Of a DNA stretch of 64,000 nucleotides, positions 41,133 through 49,670 are shown in pieces. Below the pieces are notes generated by a model. It saw only the letters and a list, made by a program, of their open reading frames with translations. It had not been told where the DNA came from and ran no database searches. The stretch's first letter is position 1. Each line of letters opens with the position of its first letter. Made by a program: the position numbers and the translations under genes. The stretch comes from Streptomyces albus subsp. albus (GTDB lineage: Bacteria; Actinomycetota; Actinomycetes; Streptomycetales; Streptomycetaceae), in assembly GCF_000719865.1 (NCBI RefSeq), contig NZ_JOID01000007.1:1-64000 (forward strand), read 5' to 3'.

Positions 41133-41630
41133 CTACTTGAGAGCCAGCACGGCGCTGAACAGCATCAGCGTAAGCGCGGCGACCTCCAGCAGGAGCGCCG
41201 CGAACAGCACTCGGGCTCGTATCCTGTTGATCTGGCTCAGGCGGAGCAGTATCCGCACCTGAATCCTGCGTTCGGACCGGAGATCCTCCTGATCGCGGGA
41301 GTTCCAGTTCGGGGCATCCAATACCGCCATGAAGTCCGTGGCTTCGATGACAGGTGTGCGCAAAGGCAGGTTTATGAGTAGCCCCACGGCGGCAGCGACG
41401 GCAAGCGCGATGAGGGCCAACACAAGAAGTGATGTGGTCCCCGAGGACCGGGCAGCTGCGTTCTGCGCACCCCGTAGGGAGATGAAGCCGAGGACGATTG
41501 CGACCAGGGTGCCCGAAGTTGAGATCACCGCGATGCCGCGCTGTTCCAAGGACGTCTTCTTGCTCCGTTCCTCGGCGAGTTGGTCGGTCAGGAGCATCTC
41601 GTATGGGGCGGGGGATGACGTGGCGCCCAT
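41133..41630 (-). CDS. Small membrane protein, second gene of a coupled two-gene module
   Basis: A 165-residue protein with a cytosolic N-terminal helix (LLTDQLAEERSKKTSLEQRG), a hydrophobic segment at about 33-52 (AVISTSGTLVAIVLGFISL), a second at about 64-87 (LLVLALIALAVAAAVGLLI), a soluble loop and a third at about 138-162. The ATG at 41628-41630 shares one base with the upstream stop (TGATG) and has GGAG close by; a longer start at 41702 would overlap the upstream gene by 73 bp. The TSGTLVAI-type first helix is common in streptomycete membrane hypotheticals. It resembles the membrane effectors of small defence modules in layout only; function unknown. Confidence 0.68.
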   Translation of the reverse strand: MGATSSPAPYEMLLTDQLAEERSKKTSLEQRGIAVISTSGTLVAIVLGFISLRGAQNAAARSSGTTSLLVLALIALAVAAAVGLLINLPLRTPVIEATDFMAVLDAPNWNSRDQEDLRSERRIQVRILLRLSQINRIRARVLFAALLLEVAALTLMLFSAVLALK

Positions 41631-42835
41631 CAGCTCCACCCCGTCGTGAGCCTCGGGCGAGAGCGCTGCGGGCGACTCAGGACGGTGATCGGCCAAGCGC
41701 ATCGCCTCGGGGAGAGCAGGCCCCGCGCCCCTGACTCCGTGAGGCCCACTTCTACGGCAGCAGCGGCGACGGCCTTGCCGAGTTGCAGCTCTTGTTCGAA
41801 GGCAGCGAGCTCAGACCGGGTGCGATCGATTCTCTGCTCAAGAGCAACTTCGGCAGCCGTCATCATGGCCCAACGTTGGACCGCTGCATCAGTTTCCGGA
41901 TAGCCGTTGTTGAGCCGCCTTAACGCTCTGCCCAGCTTGCGCGGCAGTCGTCCGAATGTGCCTGCTTCTCGAAGCCGTCGTCGAAGCTCTCGTGCTGTGG
42001 TGGCCTCAGCCTCGCTCAGGGGCCCTGCGATCTGCAGTCGCTGACTCATCCAGCGTAGCTGTCCAGCCTCTTGGCGGGAGGGGGTGACGTCGGCAACCTG
42101 GGCAAGGTCGCGTGCAATCCGGCCGGTGAGGTCTGCCCACTGCTGTCTGACTGCCTCTGCTCTCTGCTGCACGGTTCCGCGGCCTGGTGTTGCCCGTAGC
42201 TCCCTGTACTGCCTGATGGCGTGGAGACGTTCGGCGTCCTTCTCTCTGCATCGGGCGGTCGCTGGTTCCATCTGAGTCTTGATGAGCTTGAGCAAGTGAT
42301 ACACGCTTGTGCCCTCCTCCAGCGCAAGGGCATACACCTCCTCTTCCGCAAGCGAAGCGATGACCAGGCACGGCAGGAGCGACTCAGAGATGCCGAAGAA
42401 GGATTGCAGGGCGCTGACCGATGTGTTCAGCCTGTTCTGACAATCTTCGAGGGGGTCGGTACGGAACGGCGTGATGACTGCCCGGCGCCTCCGATGCGGG
42501 TCCACCATGGTGGTGGATAACGGGCGAGAATCACCGCGGGTGAGAGACAGCCGGTGGCCGCCGTGAGGACATCTGATACCCGCCACACGAGTCTGATAGC
42601 TGTTACGCACATCCTCGGCGATCGTGACTGCGCCACCCTCCGATGGCACGATCACGCCGAGGTATCGCTCGGTCAGGTCATGGATGTCACTCCAGTTCCT
42701 GAACAGACCCCCCTGGATTTCCGGATCGTCTGCCGTTCGGGATACGAGGAATACCAATCCGGCGAATCCGCCGTCACACAGCCTTCGGAAGGACAGATCC
42801 AGAAACCTGTCGATAGGCATGAAGGTACTCAACAC
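41630..42835 (-). CDS. Unknown soluble protein in low-GC islet, first gene of two-gene module
   Basis: A 401-residue protein I cannot assign. N-terminal part (1-140): MPIDRFLDLSFRRLCDGGFAGLVFLVSRTADD, FRNWSDIHDLTERYLGVIVP, an alpha/beta-looking domain. Residues about 150-220 are helical (LNTSVSALQSFFGISESLLPCLVIASL). The rest (210-380) is highly helical and charged, probably coiled coil (MEPATARCREKDAERLHAIRQYRELRA). The GTG at 42833-42835 is chosen for GGGGAG upstream; the frame continues to 43069 but that part has codon use unlike a gene. Third positions are less GC-biased than in neighbouring genes, pointing to transfer. Coupled to the membrane protein downstream. Confidence 0.6.
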   Translation of the reverse strand: MLSTFMPIDRFLDLSFRRLCDGGFAGLVFLVSRTADDPEIQGGLFRNWSDIHDLTERYLGVIVPSEGGAVTIAEDVRNSYQTRVAGIRCPHGGHRLSLTRGDSRPLSTTMVDPHRRRRAVITPFRTDPLEDCQNRLNTSVSALQSFFGISESLLPCLVIASLAEEEVYALALEEGTSVYHLLKLIKTQMEPATARCREKDAERLHAIRQYRELRATPGRGTVQQRAEAVRQQWADLTGRIARDLAQVADVTPSRQEAGQLRWMSQRLQIAGPLSEAEATTARELRRRLREAGTFGRLPRKLGRALRRLNNGYPETDAAVQRWAMMTAAEVALEQRIDRTRSELAAFEQELQLGKAVAAAAVEVGLTESGARGLLSPRRCAWPITVLSRPQRSRPRLTTGWS

Positions 42836-43059
42836 GGCGACTCCCCAAACAAATTGGGCGCCGATCCCGGCGACGGTACGCGAGCTGCGATGGACATGTA
42901 GTTGCTGTGATTCTTGAGAAGGGAGAGTGGGCGAGTGGCGTCTGCTCAGCGAAGATTTACGCGAAAAGGTGTGAACCGCTCCATGCGTGAGCAGGCCGGA
43001 CAGGCCGCGCCCGGCCACGGACAAACGCGAAGCCCCTGGTAGGAACAAATCTGCCAAGA

Positions 43060-43224
43060 TCATGTCCACGGAAAACGAAACCTGGAAGTGATCACCGTTG
43101 GGGAAACCTCACTGACCACGATGAGCGTGAGTCCCACGGGGTTATCGGCATTGTAGACGTGTCGGTTCGTCCCCCACCTGCTCTTCTTGAAGACCGGCTC
43201 GTCGGGATCGAGAGGTTTGAACAC
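43060..43224 (-). pseudogene. Truncated small membrane-protein gene at the islet boundary
   Basis: Residues 1-37 or so (VFKPLDPDEPVFKKSRWG, TNRHVYNADNPVGLTLIVV) have typical Streptomyces codon use and resemble the start of a small conserved membrane protein (SRWGTNRYVYNPxNPVG type). From about position 43110 on, the codons become A/T-rich and the expected membrane helix is lost; the frame stops after 54 residues. It looks as if the islet replaced its 3' end. No firm family name. Confidence 0.45.
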
Positions 43225-43426
43225 GGGTCGGATCCTGGAGCGCCACCGGCATCGGCGCCGGTCCGCTCGGTGACGGGGCACGGAGGGAGCGCCCCGTGCT
43301 TCCGGTGCTTCGGCCGGGCGCGGATCGCGGGACTGCGCGTTCCGCGGCCGGGGCATACGGGCGTCAGGTCCACAACAAGGTTCGCATCGACGGCCGGAAC
43401 AACTACGCCGCCCCGGGAGGCTCACC

Positions 43427-44122
43427 GTGGTCGCACAGAGCGAGACCCAGCCCGCTCCCCCCGCCCCGCCCGGCCGGTCCCGCCGCTTTCCGTGGTGGGC
43501 CAGAGCGACCGCCGGACTCGCGGCGCTGGTCCTGCTGTTCACCCTCGTCACCAGGGCGGATGTCCTTCCGGACCTGGACAGCCTCTTCGGGGAGGAGACG
43601 CACGACCGGTCCGGTCCGGCCCTGCTGGAGTCCATCCAGGACATGAGCCGCTACGAGGGCGCCTCCGGCAACTTCCAGGTCGTCGTCGATCTGGAGAAGG
43701 ACACCAAGTACCTGCCGGACTCCATCCGGGGGACCAGGACCCTCTACGTCGGTACCGGCAGCGTCAGTTCCTATGTGGACCTCGGCGAGCTCGACGAGCG
43801 CGCCGTCGTCGTCAACGAGGACCGCACGGAGGCCACGCTCCTGCTCCCCCGCGCGCGGTTGGGGAAACCCGCCCTGGACGCCGACCGTTCGTATGCCGTG
43901 TCGAAGCAGCGCGGGCTGCTGAACCGGCTCGGCGACCTGTTCTCCGACAACCCGAACGACGAACGCGCCGTCAACCGGCTCGCCGTCCGTCACATCGCCG
44001 AGGCAGCCGAGGAGAGCGAACTCGCCGAGCGCGCCGAGAAGAACACCACCGCGATGCTCCGCGGGCTGCTGACCTCGCTCGGCTTCGAGAAAGTCACCAT
44101 CCGCTACGGCGAGCGGGGTTGA
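43427..44122 (+). CDS. DUF4230 domain membrane-anchored protein
   Basis: A 231-residue protein with one N-terminal membrane helix (about 24-45, WWARATAGLAALVLLFTLVTR) and an extracytosolic DUF4230-type domain: GPALLESIQDMSRYEGASGNFQVVVDLEKDTKYLPDSIRG, TLYVGTGSVSSYVDLG and a helical C-terminus ALRGLLTSLGFEKVTIRY-like. The GTG start has GGGAGG 7 bases upstream. The family is widespread; function unknown. It is the first intact host gene to the right of the lower-GC islet. Confidence 0.8.
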   Translation: MVAQSETQPAPPAPPGRSRRFPWWARATAGLAALVLLFTLVTRADVLPDLDSLFGEETHDRSGPALLESIQDMSRYEGASGNFQVVVDLEKDTKYLPDSIRGTRTLYVGTGSVSSYVDLGELDERAVVVNEDRTEATLLLPRARLGKPALDADRSYAVSKQRGLLNRLGDLFSDNPNDERAVNRLAVRHIAEAAEESELAERAEKNTTAMLRGLLTSLGFEKVTIRYGERG

Positions 44123-44235
44123 GCGGGGGCGCGGCTCCTCTCCCCCGCTTCCCCCGCTCCCTCGGTTCCGTCCGCTCCGTCCGCCCGCTTGTCCTTCCGC
44201 CTGCCCGCCCGTCCGCCCATCCGGTGCGGATGGGC

Positions 44236-44281
44236 GGCGAAAAGGCCGACGACCCCGTCCTCCGGGTCGCCGGCCTTCGCC
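44236..44281. terminator. Bidirectional terminator
   Basis: Inverted repeat AAGGCCGACGACCC / GGGTCGCCGGCCTT (13 of 14 paired, 8-base loop), extended by GGCGA/TCGCC, between converging DUF4230 (+) and DUF4236 (-) genes. Confidence 0.7.
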
Positions 44282-44326
44282 GTTCCGTCCTCCGCCCGGC
44301 CCGTGCCGGGGCGCGCGCCGCGCGGA

Positions 44327-44524
44327 TCAGTGCCCGCTCCGCCCGGTCGTCTTGCGATAGCCGAAGGGGCCCGGCAGATCATGGCTCGTGGTGGTGCGTC
44401 CGGTCGTGCTGTACGTGCGCTTCGGGCCCTTGCCCGATCCGAACGTGAGCGACATGGAGCGGCGGTTGAGGTTCAGCCGCACTCCGGGCAGGATGCGGAA
44501 GCTCTTGCGGAAGGTGACGGGCAC
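44327..44524 (-). CDS. DUF4236 small protein
   Basis: A 65-residue protein starting MPVTFRKSFRILPGVRLNLNRRSMSLTFG, the hallmark of DUF4236, followed by a short basic Thr/Gly-rich part (RTYSTTGRTTTSHDLPGPFGY). Found in phages and bacterial chromosomes; role unknown. The ATG lies behind a GAAGGAACC-type site. Confidence 0.8.
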   Translation of the reverse strand: MPVTFRKSFRILPGVRLNLNRRSMSLTFGSGKGPKRTYSTTGRTTTSHDLPGPFGYRKTTGRSGH

Positions 44525-44653
44525 GGTTCCTTCTCCTCACTGCCCTCCGGCGAGGGCTCGACTGTCCGGTCGGCCTTCTTCTGCCCCGGGAACGCCGGAA
44601 GGTGCGCGTGACCTGCCACCGAGTCCCCTGGCCGGGACTCCGGTGACGCCTGT

Positions 44654-45097
44654 TCAGCCGGTGGCGAGCAGCCGGGTGAGGACGCGGCCGAAGAGAAGGC
44701 GGCCGGCCAGGGCCGTCGGACGGTCGAAGAGCCGCGGCAGCCCGGTGATCCGCAGATCCTCGCTCCAGAGCACCTCGGAGCCGGCGCCCCGGGCGCACAC
44801 CTCGATCCCGGCCCAGCCGGTCACGACCCGGCCGCGCTTCTCCATCCGGCAGCGGCCCGGCCGGCCGTCCCCGGGCGGCTCCCAGAGGACGACCTCCATG
44901 GGATCCGCGAACGCCACCCGCCCGGCACCGGTACGAGCCGTGAAGACGGTGCCGGGGCGGGTCGGTGCGGGCGGGGGCGGGGAGACCGTGATGCGCGTCA
45001 GCGGCACATGGTCCGCGTGCCGTTCCCAGTCGGTGACGCGCCGCCACGCCTCGTCGGCGGGCAGCGGCGTACGGCGCGTGATGCGGAAGAGGGCCAC
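44654..45097 (-). CDS. SRPBCC (START-like) family protein, probably leaderless mRNA
   Basis: A 147-residue protein of the polyketide cyclase/dehydrase (SRPBCC) fold, which forms a hydrophobic cavity for a small ligand: FRITRRTPLPADEAWRRVTDWERHADHVPLTRI at the start, DPMEVVLWEPP, VLWSEDLRITG and a long C-terminal helix LAGRLLFGRVLTRLLATG. The GTG at 45095-45097 is preceded by the -10-like TATAGT only 6 bases upstream and by no ribosome binding site, so transcription probably starts at the GTG itself. Ligand unknown. Confidence 0.75.
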   Translation of the reverse strand: MALFRITRRTPLPADEAWRRVTDWERHADHVPLTRITVSPPPPAPTRPGTVFTARTGAGRVAFADPMEVVLWEPPGDGRPGRCRMEKRGRVVTGWAGIEVCARGAGSEVLWSEDLRITGLPRLFDRPTALAGRLLFGRVLTRLLATG

Positions 45098-45177
45098 CGG
45101 ACGACTATAGGCACCGGCGCCCTCCCGCCCCGGCACGGCCGGGCCGGGCCGGGCCGGGCCGGGCCGGGGCGGCACGC

Positions 45178-46089
45178 TCAGCGGCCGGGGCCCGGGCCGA
45201 GGGGAGGCCGGGTGCCGGTGACGACGGTGGCGTCCAGCTCCTCGGAGTGGTCGACGCGGGGTATCAGCCCGGCGCCGGCGAGGGCCGCGGCGGTGTCCGG
45301 TGCCTGGTGCTCGCCGGTCTCGATCAGCAGGCGTCCGCCGGGCGCCAGCCAGCGCGCGGCCCCGGCGGTGACCCGCCGCTGGATCTCCAGCCCGTCGGCG
45401 CCCCCGTCGAGCGCGACACGCGGTTCGTGGTCGCGCGCCTCCGGCGGAAGCAGTCCGATGGCGCCGGTGGGCACATACGGCGCGTTGGCGACGAGGATGT
45501 CGATCCGGCCGCGCAGGCGGGCGGGCAGCGGCTCGTACAGATCGCCCTCGTGGACCCGGCCGCCGGCGGGTGCGAGGTTGCGGCGGGCGCACCGCACCGC
45601 GGCCGGGTCGATGTCCACGGCGTACAGCTCGGCCCGCCCCAGCGCCTCCGCCAAGGCCGCGCCGACGGCGCCCGAGCCGCAGCACAGATCGACGACGACG
45701 GGCGCCGGGCCCCCGGAGGCGATCCGGCCCTCCGACGGGCCGCGCGCCGCCGCGCGGTGGACGAGGAACTCGGTCCGGCGACGGGGGACGAAGACACCCG
45801 GATCCACGGCGACGCGCAGACCGCAGAACTCGGCCCAGCCGAGGACGTGTTCGAGGGGCAGCCCTCCGACGCGCTGCTCGACCAGGGCCGTGAGCCGCTC
45901 CGGGGTGGACGCCTCGGAGATCAGCAGGCGCGCCTCGTCCTCGGCGAAGACGCAGCCGGCGGCGCGCAGTCTGGCGACGACGACGGCGGCGGTGGCGGCG
46001 GCGGAGGGCCGGGGAGCGCCGGCGGGCAGGGAGGAGGGGCAGGAGAAGGAAGAGAAGGAAGAAGGAGACGACGAGGGGAAAAGCGGCAT
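45178..46089 (-). CDS. HemK/PrmC-like methyltransferase
   Basis: A 303-residue putative N5-glutamine methyltransferase. A Ser/Pro-rich tail (1-25, SSSPSSFSSFSCPSS) comes from a purine-rich simple repeat. The PrmC-like helical N-domain has FAEDEARLLISEA and PLEHVLGWAEFCGLRVAVDPGVFVPR. The SAM domain is VVVDLCCGSGAVGAAL (about 147-162) with catalytic motif NAPYVP, where the canonical form is NPPY. This NAPY variant group is common in actinobacteria beside the true PrmC, so its substrate may not be release factors. The ATG has GGAAGG 6 bases upstream. Confidence 0.78.
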   Translation of the reverse strand: MPLFPSSSPSSFSSFSCPSSLPAGAPRPSAAATAAVVVARLRAAGCVFAEDEARLLISEASTPERLTALVEQRVGGLPLEHVLGWAEFCGLRVAVDPGVFVPRRRTEFLVHRAAARGPSEGRIASGGPAPVVVDLCCGSGAVGAALAEALGRAELYAVDIDPAAVRCARRNLAPAGGRVHEGDLYEPLPARLRGRIDILVANAPYVPTGAIGLLPPEARDHEPRVALDGGADGLEIQRRVTAGAARWLAPGGRLLIETGEHQAPDTAAALAGAGLIPRVDHSEELDATVVTGTRPPLGPGPGR

Positions 46090-46622
46090 GAGAACCTTCC
46101 GGAAACCGAAGGGCGCCTCCCTGTCACCTATCCCGGACGTACGTCGAGTCCACGAGAGGAGGGCACCCGGCCTGCGACAGCGGTAATGGGTCCCACCTCC
46201 TCGGTCGTGCACGGCTCGGGACGGCCACACTACCGCAGGCGCGGCCGCGGGCGCGCCGCAACATCCGTGCCCGGCACGGGATATGAGCGGCGGCTCCCCC
46301 CGGGTCCGGGCCCCGGACCCGGACCATCGGACCCGGCCGCGGAGGACCGGCGCCCGCCGCCGCCCGCCCCCCGTGCGCTCCGGGGTGAGGCGCGGGGGCC
46401 CATGCCGTCCGGAGGCTCGCGGGCGCCCCCGTACGCCGCCGCGCACGGCGCGAGCCGCTCCCGGGCCGGGCATGCCGGGACGTATCGGGGGAAGGGAAGG
46501 CAGAGGCCGGGAGACAGCTGTTTCCCGGCCCGGACGTGCGGTGACGTATCGTCTCTTATGACCGGCTTCCCTCCACGGTGGCGTGAGGATCCGGCGTCAG
46601 TGCGAACTGCTGGGAGGACCCC
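46090..46622. other. Divergent intergenic region, no gene recognised
   Basis: About 530 bp between the HemK-like gene (-) and the methanogen-output-domain gene (+). It is GC-rich with Pro/Arg/Gly-rich frames. A more A/T-rich stretch near 46540-46560 (GTATCGTCTCTTATGACC) may hold the -10 of the rightward operon. Nothing else identified. Confidence 0.4.
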
Positions 46623-47195
46623 ATGAACCAGGTTGCCCGAGCCGGGGTCGGCGTGGAGCGTGATGTGTTCATGCGGACGTTGCTGCGGGAGCTGGCCACC
46701 TCGCTGGAGTCCGTGATCGGTCTGCAGGAGGCGTCCGGCTACATCAGCCTGGTCGGGCAGTCCGTCGGCCTCCAGCTCAACGACACGTACACGCGGGCCC
46801 TCCGGCTGGACACGCTGAACCGCGAGCAGGTCGCCGAGGTCATGGTGGACTTCAAGCAGCGCATCGGCGGCGGCTTCCACATCATCGAGCAGGACGAGGA
46901 GAAGATCGTCCTGGGGAGCCACAGCTGCCCCTTCGGCGAGCAGGTGAAGGGGCGTGAGTCCATGTGCATGCTCACCTCCAACATGTTCGGCACGGTGGCC
47001 GCCCGGAATCTCGGCTACGCGCGGGTGGACCTGGAGGAGACGATCGCCCGGGGCAGCTCCGGCTGCCGTGTCGTCGTGCACCTGGTGCCGCAGCCGGAGG
47101 ACCCGGAGGGGGACCCGTCCGCCGCGGGCCGGGAGTACTTCGACGACTCCGCGCTGACCGGCCGTGTCCCCGCGCCGGGCCCGGTGACTGAATGA
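46623..47195 (+). CDS. Methanogen-output-domain-like sensory protein
   Basis: A 190-residue cytosolic protein. MRTLLRELATSLESVIGLQEASGYISLVGQSVG and the later block HSCPFGEQVKGRESMCMLTSNMFGTVAARNLGYARVDLEETIARGSSGCRVVVHL, with conserved Cys (CPFG, SMCML, GCRV), match the methanogen output domain 1/V4R-like sensor family. The ATG has GGGAGG upstream. Its stop overlaps the SpoIIE-type phosphatase start (ATGA), so it should feed a signal, perhaps bound heme, metal or small ligand, to that phosphatase. Confidence 0.72.
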   Translation: MNQVARAGVGVERDVFMRTLLRELATSLESVIGLQEASGYISLVGQSVGLQLNDTYTRALRLDTLNREQVAEVMVDFKQRIGGGFHIIEQDEEKIVLGSHSCPFGEQVKGRESMCMLTSNMFGTVAARNLGYARVDLEETIARGSSGCRVVVHLVPQPEDPEGDPSAAGREYFDDSALTGRVPAPGPVTE

Positions 47196-48823
47196 GCCTG
47201 GATCTCTTCCGGGCGATCACCAAGCTGCTGCCGCACCCTGTTCTGCTGGCCACGGCGGACGGGCGGATCCTGGCGGTCAACACCGCCGCGCGGCGCTTGG
47301 TGCCCGAGCTGCGGGCGGGTGCCGACCTGTTCGCCCTCGCGGACGGGAACGCCGACGGCCTGCGGGGGCATCTCGGCCACTGGCTGCGCAGCGGGGACCC
47401 CCTGCCGGGCTCCCTGAAGATCAAGGACTCCCGCGGGGAGCTCATCCCGTTCCGCTGCCACGGCGCCCGCGCGACCTGGTGGACCGGCCCCGAGCCGGCC
47501 ATCCAGCTGCATCTGACGCGCCTCGACCACACCGACCAGTTCGTGGCGCTGAGCCAGCAAGTGCTCGCGCTCAACAAGGAGATGGCCTTCCGGCGGGCGG
47601 CCGAGGCCGAGCGGGAGCATCTGCTCGTCGCCGAACAGACGGGCCGCATCCGGCTCAACCACCTGTACCGGCTCACCGCCGCCCTGGCGGCCGCGGCGAC
47701 CCCGGCCGCCGTCGTCCAGGCCGTGCACGACACCGCGCCCGCCGCTCTCGGCGCCCGGTCGGTCGGACTGGCGCTGCACTCCGAGCGGCTGGTGCCGTCC
47801 CTCGGCCCGGCGGACAGCCTCCGCGCGGCGGCCGGCGACAGCTGGACCGACCTCGACCACGGCAACACCCCGGCCGTGCCGGAGCAGGGCACCGGACCGG
47901 ACACGGCGACGGACCGCGCGCACGGGCCGGACGGGCCCGGAGTCCCGGGCAGATTCCTGCGGCTGCCGCTGGAGGCGGACGGGCTGTCGCTCGGTGAACT
48001 CACCGTCGACCACGCCGGCGACCACCCGCCCGAGGAGGCCCACGTCACGGCCATCGCCCAGCAGATCGCGCAGGCTCTGCGGCGGGCCGGTCTGTACGAG
48101 CACGAACACCGCCTCGCGGAGCGACTGCAGCGCAGCCTGCTGCCCGTCCTGCCAGTGATCGACGGACTGGACGTCGCCGGCCGCTACGCCCCCGGCAGCG
48201 ACCTCGTCGACGTGGGCGGCGACTGGTACGACGTCCATGTGCTCGACGGCGACCACATCGGGCTCACCATCGGCGACGTCGCGGGGCACGGCCTGTCCGA
48301 GGCCACCGCCATGGGGCAGATCAGTGCGGCGCTGCGCGGCATCGTGCTGCGCCACGGGCGGCGACCCGGGGCCGTCCTCGCCGAGCTGGACCACTTCCTG
48401 CGCGCCTACCACCCCGGTCGGATGGCGACCGCCTGCTATCTCGTGCTGCACCGGCCGTCGGGGACGGTGCACTACGCCCGCGCGGGCCATCTGCCGCCGC
48501 TGCTGATCCACGCCGACGGCAGCAGCAGCTATCTGGACCGGGCCCTGGCGCCGCCGCTGGGCATGGTCAACGATGTGGCCTACACGGAGAGCGAGACGCG
48601 CGTCCGTGCCGGGGAGACCCTGCTGCTCTTCACCGATGGCCTCGTCGAGCGCCGCGGCGAGATCCTGGACACCGGGCTCGAACGGCTGACCGGGCTCGCC
48701 CGCCGCACGGCCGGGTTGTCCGCCGACGAGCTGTGCGAGGTCTTCCTCCACCACCAGCCCAGCGCCGACAAGCCCGACGACTGCGCGCTGCTGGCGCTGC
48801 GCACGACCGGCCCGGAAGCCTGA
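47192..48823 (+). CDS. SpoIIE-type PP2C phosphatase with PAS-like and GAF domains
   Basis: A 543-residue regulator. The N-terminal PAS-like domain (1-110) reads LFRAITKLLPHPVLLATADGRILAVNTAARRL. A coiled segment follows, then a GAF domain (about 155-300) and a SpoIIE/PP2C catalytic domain from about 310: ERLQRSLLPVLP, GRYAPGSDLVDVGGDWYDV (metal-binding Asp), IGDVAGHGLSEATAMGQ, and the closing PDDCALLALR. Such phosphatases act on anti-sigma-factor antagonists in partner-switching. Coupled to the sensory gene in front; no cognate kinase or antagonist is nearby. Confidence 0.88.
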   Translation: MSLDLFRAITKLLPHPVLLATADGRILAVNTAARRLVPELRAGADLFALADGNADGLRGHLGHWLRSGDPLPGSLKIKDSRGELIPFRCHGARATWWTGPEPAIQLHLTRLDHTDQFVALSQQVLALNKEMAFRRAAEAEREHLLVAEQTGRIRLNHLYRLTAALAAAATPAAVVQAVHDTAPAALGARSVGLALHSERLVPSLGPADSLRAAAGDSWTDLDHGNTPAVPEQGTGPDTATDRAHGPDGPGVPGRFLRLPLEADGLSLGELTVDHAGDHPPEEAHVTAIAQQIAQALRRAGLYEHEHRLAERLQRSLLPVLPVIDGLDVAGRYAPGSDLVDVGGDWYDVHVLDGDHIGLTIGDVAGHGLSEATAMGQISAALRGIVLRHGRRPGAVLAELDHFLRAYHPGRMATACYLVLHRPSGTVHYARAGHLPPLLIHADGSSSYLDRALAPPLGMVNDVAYTESETRVRAGETLLLFTDGLVERRGEILDTGLERLTGLARRTAGLSADELCEVFLHHQPSADKPDDCALLALRTTGPEA

Positions 48824-48881
48824 AACGGCGGACGGCGGACGGCGGACGAGGCGACGAGGCGACGAGGGCCGGCATGCCGAA

Positions 48882-48919
48882 GGCCGGGGCCCCGGGGAGC
48901 GGTCCCCGGAGCCCCGGCC
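48882..48919. terminator. Strong bidirectional terminator
   Basis: 17-bp arms GGCCGGGGCCCCGGGGA and near-complement (one mismatch), loop GCGG, between the converging phosphatase (+) and DUF1360 (-) genes. Confidence 0.75.
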
Positions 48920-48967
48920 TCCGGCCGTGATGCCGCGGCCCGGTCGCGGCGGCGGCGCGGCCCCGTA

Positions 48968-49540
48968 TCAGCCCTCGACCCGGTCCTGGGTGAAGCTCCA
49001 GGCGTACTGCAGCCAGTCGGAGATGGCCACGGCCGTCAGCCCGGAGGTCACCAGCCGGGTTGGCCGCGGGGCGGCGGCGTAGGAGCAGACCAACGCGCCG
49101 GAGGCCCAGACGGAGAGGCAGAACGGGCAGGCCAGCAGGTCTCCCACGGCCCGCCGCGCACCGTGCCCGTGCGGTTCGTCCATGACCTCGCCGGCGCTCA
49201 GCTCCTCCGTGCGCCGGGTGAACGGCGCCCTGACGAAACCGGCGACCTTGCTCTTGCTGACGAGCCGGGACGCCTTGTAGACGGCCGTGCCCAGGACCAG
49301 CAGGTCCCAGGGCGGCACCCGTTCGGGCAGCCGGCGCCCGGATTTCCGCAGGCCCAGGGCGAAGAGGCCGACCCCGGTGGCGAAGCCCGCGGTCAGGGCG
49401 GCGTACCCGCCGAGCGGGACCTCGCGGTCCGGGGCGTACGCGCCGCCGGGGCCGCCGGCTGTCCGCGGCGGTCCGTCCGGATGCCGCCGCGGGTGCTCGG
49501 GGGGCGGGGTGGGGCGGGGTGGCCCGGGAGGGGAAGGCAT
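48968..49540 (-). CDS. DUF1360 membrane protein
   Basis: A 190-residue protein with a Pro-rich N-terminus (1-40) and two to three membrane segments (about 46-64 and 135-160). The DUF1360 core is WDLLVLGTAVYKASRLVSKSKVAGFVRAPFT and GDLLACPFCLSVWASGALV, with the CPFC pair. Family function unknown; relatives are often sporulation- or stress-associated membrane proteins. ATG start at 49538-49540. Confidence 0.82.
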   Translation of the reverse strand: MPSPPGPPRPTPPPEHPRRHPDGPPRTAGGPGGAYAPDREVPLGGYAALTAGFATGVGLFALGLRKSGRRLPERVPPWDLLVLGTAVYKASRLVSKSKVAGFVRAPFTRRTEELSAGEVMDEPHGHGARRAVGDLLACPFCLSVWASGALVCSYAAAPRPTRLVTSGLTAVAISDWLQYAWSFTQDRVEG

Positions 49541-49670
49541 CGGTTCTCCGTAACGTGTCGGGTGGGTCGGGCCGTCGGCGCCGCGGCGTACGGCGCACCG
49601 GCCGCGGCGCCGCGCCCCGGCGGACCGCGCGCCGGGGTCGTGCGCGAGGGCGCGGCCCCGGCCGCCGGGC

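Noticed and set aside
42836..43069. Upstream 78-residue extension of the 401-aa islet protein
   Set aside because: Codon use and composition do not fit a gene, and a good ribosome binding site precedes the GTG at 42835 instead.
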